Source of the DNA: Lachnospiraceae bacterium UBA2860
GTDB lineage: Bacteria; Bacillota; Clostridia; Lachnospirales; Lachnospiraceae
Reading direction: 5' to 3'
DNA length: 22,568 bases
Assembly (NCBI GenBank): GCA_002350625.1
Contig: DEFE01000009.1
Location: forward strand, 1 to 22,568
The notes below the pieces were generated by a model that worked only from the letters and a program-made list of their open reading frames with translations, was not told where the DNA came from and ran no database searches. The position numbers and the translations under genes are program-made. Shown in pieces: positions 13,783 to 20,900 of this stretch (within the stretch, counting starts at the first letter, position 1; each line of letters begins with the position of its first letter).

Positions 13783-13998
13783 TTACCAGCCTTCGTATTT
13801 GTGCTTCTTGAGCATCCAGAGGATGTCCGTGGTCTTCGCCGTATAGAGCTTGTCCAGGTCCTCGGTCTTTTTCTCGGCGGCCGCGTCCATCTTGTCGATG
13901 GATTCCAGGATGTTCCCGTGCCTGATTTCGGTTTGTTCTGAGCGCACTTCTCTAAGCCCTGTGAGCTCCACAGGGTTATTTCTTTTTTTTGTCATCAT
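13783..13998 (-). CDS. Small orphan protein, 71 residues
   Basis: A short minus-strand gene convergent with the acetolactate decarboxylase gene, only 29 bp away. I do not recognise the protein. It is highly charged and probably helical: the first half is MMTKKRNNPVELTGLREVR, the second half contains LESIDKMDAAAEKKTEDLDK, and it ends KKHKYEGW. There are no membrane segments or cysteines. Support for being real is a GGAGA ribosome site three bases before the first ATG and five before the next codon (ATG at 13995), and a composition unlike random out-of-frame translation. The facing ends share a short imperfect hairpin around 13767-13790 (GGCCGGT, T-rich loop, ACCAGCC) that could help stop transcription. 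Confidence 0.5.
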   Translation of the reverse strand: MMTKKRNNPVELTGLREVRSEQTEIRHGNILESIDKMDAAAEKKTEDLDKLYTAKTTDILWMLKKHKYEGW

Positions 13999-14232
13999 CT
14001 TCTCCAGAGGCTGAAAGGGCTCGACGGGTTCACTCCCGGAGCAGCAGGATCAGCCGGAATATAAGAAAGGCCCGGGAGAACAGATTCTCACAGGCCTGAT
14101 AGTCATGGTTCGTTTTTCTTAGCATAGAGTATCATGGAGCCGGCCCTCAGGTCAACATAAAATATCAGCGGATGGAGTAAAAAATAGCAGGGAGCGCAGC
14201 CATAAGGGGAAGGCTGATCAGGAAAGCCGCCA

Positions 14233-14261
14233 TTGCAGGATAGTGTACGGGAGAGTATATT
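14233..14261 (+). promoter_or_regulatory. Promoter of the DUF1269 gene
   Basis: TTGCAG (14233-14238) and TATATT (14256-14261) are separated by exactly 17 bp. Both boxes are close to the sigma70/sigmaA consensus. Transcription would begin near 14268 and give a leader of about 80 bases ending at the AAAGGAGAATGAAAC ribosome site. Confidence 0.6.
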
Positions 14262-14288
14262 TATAGACAGTTGAAAAACTTAAGTGCC

Positions 14289-14300
14289 CTCCCGCGGGAG
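14289..14300. promoter_or_regulatory. 12-bp palindrome in the DUF1269 leader, possible operator
   Basis: CTCCCGCGGGAG is a perfect 12-bp palindrome about 20 bases after the predicted transcription start. Its position would suit a repressor site or a very short mRNA hairpin. No regulator gene is adjacent, so the function is unassigned. Confidence 0.3.
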
Positions 14301-14350
14301 AATTCCGGACATGTCTTGCGGACGGGGCATCATCGAAAGGAGAATGAAAC

Positions 14351-14995
14351 ATGGCACAGAATATCATTGTTGGTCTTTTTGAAGTGGAAAGCGAAGCATT
14401 CCAGGCTATGACCGAGCTGAAGCAGTATTCGGGGTCGGAGGTTTCCTATCTGACGGCTGCGGCACTGGTTAAGAAAGAAAATGGCTCTCTTAAGGTTCTG
14501 GATTCCTTCGATACAGGGGCGCACACGACGGACGATATGGCGATCGGCGGGCTGGTCGGAGCCCTGATCGGCGTTCTCGGCGGCCCGATCGGCGTCCTGC
14601 TCGGCGGCAGCTACGGCATGCTGGTTGGTTCCGTCGTGGATACCGACGACGCGCTTCAGGGCGTATCCATGCTCGAGCAGACAGCGCTCAAGATGGAGGA
14701 CGGCGAGGTTGCGGTGATCGGCCTTGCGTTCGAGGAAAATGAAGAACTTCTGGACGAGAAGTTCGGAAAGTTTAAGGCCATGGTCATCCGCTTTGACGCC
14801 GCGGCTGTGGCAGCGGAAGTCGAAGAAGCCCAGCTTATGGCCGATGAGATGGCCCGCCAGGCGCGCAAAGAGCTCCGCGACGAGAAGAAAGAAGCCCGCA
14901 AGGAGAAGAGAGAGGAGAAGAAAGCGAAGCTGTCTGCTGACTGGGAAGAGTTCAAGGCAAAGTTCAAGAAGAAAGACAAAGAGGCGGATGCTTAA
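14351..14995 (+). CDS. DUF1269 family membrane-associated protein
   Basis: A 214-residue protein of the DUF1269 type; function is not established for the family. The N-terminus (MAQNIIVGLFEVESEAFQAM) is a ferredoxin-like strand-helix unit. Residues about 62-98 are a glycine-zipper hydrophobic hairpin (IGGLVGALIGVLGGPIGVLL and GGSYGMLVGSVV), likely inserting into the membrane. A second alpha/beta unit follows (EVAVIGLAFEENEELLD, then KAMVIRFDAAAVA). The last 60 residues are a long charged helix rich in KKEARKEKREEKK that should be cytoplasmic and could bind nucleic acid or acidic lipids. Ribosome site AAAGGAGAATGAAAC is strong. The gene has its own promoter upstream and an 18-bp stem terminator downstream, so it is probably monocistronic. 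Confidence 0.82.
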   Translation: MAQNIIVGLFEVESEAFQAMTELKQYSGSEVSYLTAAALVKKENGSLKVLDSFDTGAHTTDDMAIGGLVGALIGVLGGPIGVLLGGSYGMLVGSVVDTDDALQGVSMLEQTALKMEDGEVAVIGLAFEENEELLDEKFGKFKAMVIRFDAAAVAAEVEEAQLMADEMARQARKELRDEKKEARKEKREEKKAKLSADWEEFKAKFKKKDKEADA

Positions 14996-15014
14996 ATCCG
15001 GCACAGTCATGGAG

Positions 15015-15054
15015 ATATGAAAACAGGCGGGGAGCACCCCGCCTGTTTTCATAT
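15015..15054. terminator. Bidirectional intrinsic terminator
   Basis: ATATGAAAACAGGCGGGG (15015-15032) pairs perfectly with 15037-15054 across an AGCA loop: an 18-bp stem with a GC-rich top and A/T-rich arms that supply a T tract on both strands. It lies between the convergent DUF1269 gene (ending 14995) and the secreted hydrolase gene (ending 15064), and can stop both. Confidence 0.88.
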
Positions 15055-15063
15055 TCAGCTGCT

Positions 15064-17037
15064 TTAATTCTTATCATTCTGAGCAGGCCTGCCCGCGGCG
15101 TATTTCCTGAACACCTCGGCTTTGCTCAGCGCGTTTTCCCTGTAGTAAGGGATGCCGTCGCCCTCTTCCGGGATGAGCTTCAGGCTCTCGGACGCCATAT
15201 CCGCAAGCAGGTCCAGGAGCTCCCCGGAGATATCTTCCGACGAATCCATGCCGATCGACAGAATCTGCGGGACAAATCCGAGAGAGGAAGCGGTAAAACA
15301 GCTGCCGGCGAAGCTGTTGTAGGGCTCCGCATCAAGGACCGGAGAATTGATCTTATTTGTCAGATAGACGACAACCAGCGCCCGCGCGGGGTCGATCATG
15401 ACCAGCGTGCCGGTCCAGCCCTGGTGGCCGATGGTGCCGGACGAGGCCCGGGTCCCGAAGTACCGGGGACGTTGTATGTCTCCCTGCCGCCACCAGCCGA
15501 GGCCCCACTGTGCGTACTCCGCTGATTTCGGCGCCGTGAACAGGTCTATGACATTGCGGCTGAAGAAACGGAGATCTCCTGAGCCCCCCGTCAGCATGAC
15601 GTTTGCCAGCTTCGCCAGGTCCGAGGCATTTGAGAAGAGGCCCGCGTGGCCCGAGATGCCTTCCATGCAGTAGAAAGCCCTCTCGTCATGCACCTCGCCC
15701 TGAATCGTATCTTCCCGGACGCCGTCGAAGCGGATGTGCCCGTCGCGGGTATTGCCGTTCAGCTCCGTGGCGGCGCAGTCCGCAGCGTCAAATCCGTTTT
15801 CGAGCGGGGCAAAAGTTGTATGCGTAAGCCCCAGCGGCTCATAAAAGGTCTCCTTCATATATGCGTCAAGGCGCATGCCCGTGATCTTCTCTATGATAAA
15901 TGTGGCCAGCATGTAATCGACGTCGGAATACAGGGTCTGCGCATGCGGCGCATAGAGAAGCGGCGTCTTGAAAATCGCCGGCAGCATCTCTTCCCTGCTT
16001 GCGGCATAAGCCGGATTGGTGCCCGGCTCCCCGATCTTCTGCGCGGCGAGATCATAGTCCGGGTTGTTGTACCACGGCGACGGCGGAAAGCCGGCCTCAT
16101 GGCAGAGGATGTCCCTGACCGTGAGCGACCGCTTCCATTCCTTCTGCGTCTCTATGTCCGGCGGGTTTTCCGCGTCTAAATAGACGAGATCCAGCGTATC
16201 TTCCGCAAATGCCTCTCCCAGGATGTCAACGATCGGCGCGTCAACGTCGAGCAGGCCTTCATCGACCAGCTTCTGCACCGCGTAGACCGTGGAAAACATC
16301 TTGGTGACACTGGCGAGGTCGTAGAGCGTATCCGTGGTGACGGGCGCACCTGACATGTCCCGGGAACCGTCGGGCTTATAGCTGCACGTGTGGCCCCAGG
16401 CATTTTCATAGACAAGACGGCCGTTTCTGATGACGGCCAGCTGCGCGCTTGTGAAGCCGTGTTCGACGTCAGATGTGATGAGATCGGAGATCAGCGCAAG
16501 GGTCTCAGGGCGGATGCCCTCTTCCTCCGGCGTCCCCGGAAGAACCTCCGGATAGGGAATATAGACGGTGACGGCCTTCTCCTCACCGGCTTCTTCATCG
16601 CCGGCTTTCTCCTCACCGGCCTTCCTGCCGCCGGCATACGCGATGTTTGTCAGCTGCAGCGTATTGACGCCGTTCACGGCCGTGTCCGTCAGGTCTGCCG
16701 CCCAGATGCCCTGAGAGACACCCGATGTGTCATACTGATGGCCATTTACATAGAGATCGAAGGCCGTCACGCCCTCCCTGACGTCAAGATAGATGGTTCC
16801 CTGCCCGTGAAAGAACTGAAAAGAGTACATATTGTTCATGGCAAGCGTGTTATCCGCGGAGCCGTTCCAGTCGGGAAAGGCCGGCGCGCACTGCCACTGT
16901 GCCCCGGGCATGGCATCGATGCGCGTAAGAGGCAGGGCTTTCGCGCCTTCCGGCACATCCTCCTCAGCCGCGCAGGTTCCTGCCGGCAGTATGAGAAGCA
17001 GCAGAATAAAACAGAAAAAACAAATGATTCTATCCAT
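15064..17037 (-). CDS. Secreted serine hydrolase of the beta-lactamase/penicillin-binding-protein-like fold
   Basis: A 657-residue exported protein. The start at 17037 has GGAAGGAG seven bases upstream and opens with a signal peptide (MDRIICFFCF, then a leucine-rich core ending TCAAEE). The frame stays open to 17175 but that extension lacks a ribosome site. Residues about 25-135 are a beta-rich region (FFHGQGTIYLDVREGVTAFD). Then comes a tandem G-x-x-x-A linker. The hydrolase domain follows from about 165: ASVTK with nucleophile S243 and K246, then LYSDVDYMLATFIIEKITGM with the Y-x-x tyrosine, and GTIGHQGWTGT in the KTG-like position. The class-C-like fold suggests an esterase, D-aminopeptidase or muropeptide hydrolase more than a true lactamase. 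Its promoter is divergent from the MgtC-like gene's. Confidence 0.85.
   Translation of the reverse strand: MDRIICFFCFILLLLILPAGTCAAEEDVPEGAKALPLTRIDAMPGAQWQCAPAFPDWNGSADNTLAMNNMYSFQFFHGQGTIYLDVREGVTAFDLYVNGHQYDTSGVSQGIWAADLTDTAVNGVNTLQLTNIAYAGGRKAGEEKAGDEEAGEEKAVTVYIPYPEVLPGTPEEEGIRPETLALISDLITSDVEHGFTSAQLAVIRNGRLVYENAWGHTCSYKPDGSRDMSGAPVTTDTLYDLASVTKMFSTVYAVQKLVDEGLLDVDAPIVDILGEAFAEDTLDLVYLDAENPPDIETQKEWKRSLTVRDILCHEAGFPPSPWYNNPDYDLAAQKIGEPGTNPAYAASREEMLPAIFKTPLLYAPHAQTLYSDVDYMLATFIIEKITGMRLDAYMKETFYEPLGLTHTTFAPLENGFDAADCAATELNGNTRDGHIRFDGVREDTIQGEVHDERAFYCMEGISGHAGLFSNASDLAKLANVMLTGGSGDLRFFSRNVIDLFTAPKSAEYAQWGLGWWRQGDIQRPRYFGTRASSGTIGHQGWTGTLVMIDPARALVVVYLTNKINSPVLDAEPYNSFAGSCFTASSLGFVPQILSIGMDSSEDISGELLDLLADMASESLKLIPEEGDGIPYYRENALSKAEVFRKYAAGRPAQNDKN
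16573..16632 (-). repeat. Four tandem 15-bp units coding a G-x-x-x-A linker
   Basis: Four in-frame 15-bp units (for example GGTGAGGAGAAGGCC on the coding strand) encode GGRKA, GEEKA, GDEEA and GEEKA. They lie between the N-terminal beta-region and the hydrolase domain of the secreted serine hydrolase. Such a unit can expand or contract by slippage without shifting frame, so linker length may vary between strains. Confidence 0.8.
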
Positions 17038-17080
17038 TGCGATACTCCTTCCGGTTGGATTTACAAGCCGATTCGCAATC

Positions 17081-17110
17081 ATTATAGCCGTTCCGCCGCC
17101 GCAGATACAA
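17081..17110 (-). promoter_or_regulatory. Promoter of the secreted serine hydrolase gene
   Basis: On the minus strand TTGTAT (17110-17105) and a perfect TATAAT (17086-17081) are separated by 18 bp. Transcription would begin near 17074 and give a leader of about 37 bases. This supports the start at 17037 over the longer frame. It is back-to-back with the promoter at 17120-17148. Confidence 0.65.
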
Positions 17111-17119
17111 GCCTCCGCG

Positions 17120-17148
17120 TTGTCATAGCACAAAGCATTTGATAAAAT
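17120..17148 (+). promoter_or_regulatory. Promoter of the MgtC-like gene
   Basis: TTGTCA (17120-17125) and TAAAAT (17143-17148) are separated by exactly 17 bp, close to the sigmaA consensus. The transcript would begin near 17155, about 44 bases before the ATG at 17199, and may continue into the large fusion gene. Confidence 0.65.
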
Positions 17149-17198
17149 CAGAATAAGAAAACTTACGGACATCACAGGCTTCGCGGAGGAAATGAACC

Positions 17199-17861
17199 AT
17201 GTTGATCGGTGGGCACACAGAGGTTATTCTGAGACTGGTTTTGGCACTTATATCCGGAGGCATTCTGGGCTATGAAAGAAGCAGAAAGAGAATTGACGCA
17301 GGATTCCGCACGCATATTCTTGTCTGCATGAGCTCCTGCGCCATCATGATTACCAACGTTCACACCTATTTGTACTACCAGACCGGAGACCCGGTGCGTA
17401 TGCCGGCGCAGGTGATCAGCGGCGTCGGATTTCTCGGCGCCGGCTGTATCCTCGTCACGGGGCAGCACCGGATCAAGGGCGTGACAACGGCGGCCGGGAT
17501 CTGGGCGGCGGCCTGCCTGGGCCTGTGCATCGGCGCCGGCGACTACATGGTGGCCGGGATTGTTCTTCTGATGGTTATTCTGACGATGACCGTTTTCAGG
17601 ACATTCGACGAGATGATCATCACGAGGACGAGATACATGCGGCTGTTTATGGAGCTTTCGTCCGTGCACGCCGTGACGGAATTAATGCGTTATCTGCAAA
17701 CCAGAAGAATCAAGGTAAATGACACGGAATTTCTGGACAAAAAAAACAACGAATACATTGCTATGGTCATAGACATTGAACTTCAGAAAAGCAGCAGTGT
17801 GGAAGAGACAATCGCTGAATTCGAACAGGTCGAAGGCGTCAGATTTGTTTCAGAGATCTGA
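17199..17861 (+). CDS. MgtC/SapB family membrane protein
   Basis: A 220-residue inner-membrane protein. The N-terminal 130 residues hold four to five hydrophobic helices with the MgtC hallmarks: ALISGGILGYERSRKR (15-30), RTHILVCMSSCAIMI, VISGVGFLGAGCIL, then IKGVTTAAGIWAAACLGLCI. MgtC-type proteins help cells survive low magnesium and modulate membrane potential or ATP synthase, although for SapB-type members in Firmicutes the role is unproven. The C-terminal 80 residues form a soluble ACT-like domain (VSEI at the very end). GGAGG lies nine bases before the ATG. The large fusion gene starts 47 bp downstream on the same strand with no terminator between, so they may be one transcript. Confidence 0.88.
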   Translation: MLIGGHTEVILRLVLALISGGILGYERSRKRIDAGFRTHILVCMSSCAIMITNVHTYLYYQTGDPVRMPAQVISGVGFLGAGCILVTGQHRIKGVTTAAGIWAAACLGLCIGAGDYMVAGIVLLMVILTMTVFRTFDEMIITRTRYMRLFMELSSVHAVTELMRYLQTRRIKVNDTEFLDKKNNEYIAMVIDIELQKSSSVEETIAEFEQVEGVRFVSEI

Positions 17862-17908
17862 AGATCCATGAAACGGATCCATTATGGAGATGAAAGGAGA
17901 GGAAACGT

Positions 17909-20900
17909 ATGGCCGGGAAATTCATGGCATATGTACTCACAGCAGTGATGACACTGTCGCTGGCTTTACCGCCGGTGTACGGGAGCGCTGCGGACGCACC
18001 GGGGCAGACAGAAGCGGCAGAGCAGATCGGAACGGCAGAACAGACAAAAGCGGAAGAGCAGGCAGAGCCGGCGGAACAAACCGAAGCGGCGGACACGGGG
18101 ACGGAAGATGCTGCCCCCGGATTTGTGTGGCAGACCGACATCCGGATGTCCCTTAAGCGCGAGAGAAAGATGCGGGAGGCGGCGGGCCTCAGCCTGACGG
18201 CGTGGGATGAAGCCGCCGAAAAAAAGAAGCAGGAAGGAAGAGAAGCGCCTCTCACGAAGGAGGCGGTTCTTGAAGCAAACCCGGAGGCACAGATTCTGGA
18301 AGAAAATGGCGCCGTCTACTATATCGACGGGGCGGATGCGCTCGGCATCGTCGGCGACGGGCTCGACGCTTACCGCGCGGCCTACAGCGCGGCAGCTCTG
18401 ACGGGCGGGAACGATCAGATGGATCTCCGCCTGTGGCAGCAGGTGGATGTAGATGCCGTGAGCATCTATTCCTTCCAGCAGATCTCAGACAGCACCATGG
18501 TGCTGGGAAGTACGATGAAGCTTGCCGTCAAAGACGGCAAAGTCCTTGCCGTGTTCAGCTCCCTTGATCCGGAGGCCGGGAAAGAAGAGACGCTCATTAC
18601 GGCGGAACAGGCGGAAAACATAGTCCGGGAGAAGCTGGAGAAAGAGGGGAACCCGGCTGAGGTTATTCCGGCTTTCACGGACCGCATCCGCTACACGCCG
18701 GTTGTGATGACGGATCTGAACCTGGATGAGATGGACGATGACCCCGTCCCCGAAGAACTGCGCTGGGCCGTTTTTACCGAAAACGAGGATGAGACATATC
18801 CGTTCACCGCGCACTACCTCGATCTTGACGGCCGGTATATCGAGAGCCTCGATGTGGAGGGACCGGAGAGCGACGAGGCGCTGTGCGGATTCAGGAAACA
18901 GAAGATCTTTGACGGCATGCAGGAGGATTCCTGGACCGGAGAGATCCTGGGCGAGGGAGATACGAAGAAGACCGTGACGCTCCCGATCATGCGGGACGGG
19001 GAAGGCCGTCTGTACCTTGGCGACGTCGTCCGCAGGATCGCCGTGGCCGATTTCGCGAAAGCGGTCTACGATGACGACCATACGCTTGAACTCGTTCAAA
19101 GCGACGCCAACGCCGTGTTCGATAACGAAGACCTGTACATGTATTACAATTACCTGAACGCGTGGGACTTCTACGCGGACATGGGCTGGATCAGCCCGGA
19201 CGGGGAAGGCAGCGACGTGGTCATCCTGAAGGGGCTCTGCACCGGCGACGGGACGCCCTTTGAAAATGCGTGCAGCCTCGGAATGGTTGCGGGCTGGCAG
19301 ATGTTCGGCTATACGTCGTACAGCCTGTTTGGGGAGCCGCTCAGACTTACCCACGGCCTTGACGTCATGGGGCATGAATATACCCACACGTTCACTTCGA
19401 CGATCATGAACAGCAACCTTTATGAGAATGATCAGGGGGCCATCAACGAGGCCATGTCCGACATCATGGGCAACCTGATGGAATTCATTCTGGGGGAAAC
19501 GGATGATACGCTCTGGCTTCTCGGAGAAAAAACCGGAACTGCCATCCGAAGCATGAGTGATCCCGAGGCCTGCGAACAGCCGTCATACGTATGGGATAAA
19601 TACTACGGTCCGCAGACGGATATTCCCAATGCGGCTAATGACAGGGGCGGCGTCCATGCCAATTCCTCGCTGCTGAACCGCATCGCGGCGAAGCTCTGTC
19701 TTGACAGCGGCATGCCGTATGAGGATGCGGTCAGGTTTTTTATCATGACGGCCGGAACACTTACGCCGAAGACCGATTATTCTGAAATCTGTGCATCCCT
19801 CCGGTGGGCGGCTGAGGAAAGCGGAAATGAGGCGTATGCGTCCGCTCTCGATCAGATCATAAAAGAAGAGCATCTGGACCGCGAAGAGATCCCGGAAAAG
19901 CTTCCTGTCGGCAGGAAGATCGTAAGACTTTCCCTCCCGGACAACGAGACCTTCAACTATGAATACTGGGCGCTGGTGTCTCTGCAGCTGAATTTGGAGA
20001 CCGTTAAAAATACTGCATTGACCGCGTTTGAGCTGGCCATGCAGCTTTATAAGGACAGCGAGGACGCAGAAGCGTTCGGAAAAATCCTGTCTAAATACCT
20101 GAACAGCATCCATCTGGACGGCAATAAAGTGAAGCTTGAAAAGACGGATGACGGCGAGGCTGTGGCAGACGCCGTGGCAGATGCCCTGTACGATGCGCTC
20201 TCCCGCACTGTGGGGCAGGTGGTCGCCTGGAGGAGCCGTGTAGGAGAAGATATCGTCTTCGTCTCGGATGACAGCCCGTCCTTCTACATACTGCTCGCTC
20301 TCAATGAATCCGGGACAAAGATGAACGGCGCGGCGGCGCTGATCGGAGACCGCTGGGTCAACCTGAGCCCCTTTATTGAGATCACGGAAGGGCTGAAAGC
20401 GTCCGCTGCGGATCCGGAGGGGGCCGGGGAAGAACAGAAAAACGTCCTGGACCTGGTCTCGGGACTTACGGAGGAGCAGTGGGAGTCTCTCTTTGATCTC
20501 CTGCAGGCTGTCCGGGATATGGTGCTTCCGGGCAGCGCCCGGGAAGAGGACACGGAGACAGAGACAGAGACCTCCAAAATGGGGCAGATCTTCGGGAATG
20601 CCCTGAACCTTGCGGTGTCGGCTGCGGCGTATTCGATGGCAGACGAGGAGGAAAAGAAGGAAGGCCTTCTGCTCCCGGCTAAGACGCAGTACCTCCCGAC
20701 GGAAGGACTTGAGAAGGTGCAGCTGATGAAGCCGGCTGCATCCGAAGAAACCCATGCCGTCATTCTGGCGACGTCAGACATGCACGGCAATATCTGGGGC
20801 TACTCGTATGAAGACGGTGCGGAGACCGACAATAACGGTATGGCGCGTCTCAGTACTTATATCAAACAGGTCCGGGAAGAATTTCCCGCCGTATTCCTGG

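Larger units (their letters stand above)
13999..14350. other. 352-bp intergenic region between the small orphan gene and the DUF1269 gene
   Basis: No gene is visible. It contains a hairpin at 14068-14097 (AGGCC ... GAGAA CAGA TTCTC ... GGCCT, with a 3 x 3 internal loop) that is not followed by a T run in either direction and has no obvious role. It also holds a good promoter for the DUF1269 gene and a 12-bp palindrome in that gene's leader (both listed separately). The remaining sequence, about 14100-14230, shows nothing I can assign. Confidence 0.6.

Noticed and set aside
14068..14097. Intrinsic terminator in the 352-bp gap
   Set aside because: The stem has a 3 x 3 internal loop and no T tract on either side, and no gene ends nearby in a direction that would need it.
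17038..17175. Longer N-terminus for the secreted serine hydrolase
   Set aside because: It would place the signal peptide 46 residues inside the protein and run over the hydrolase gene's own promoter. The ATG at 17037 has an ideal ribosome site.
19583..20755. 390-codon open frame on the minus strand
   Set aside because: It is opposite the M4/nucleotidase fusion gene, whose protease motifs cover part of it. Composition is typical of an antisense shadow in GC-rich coding sequence.
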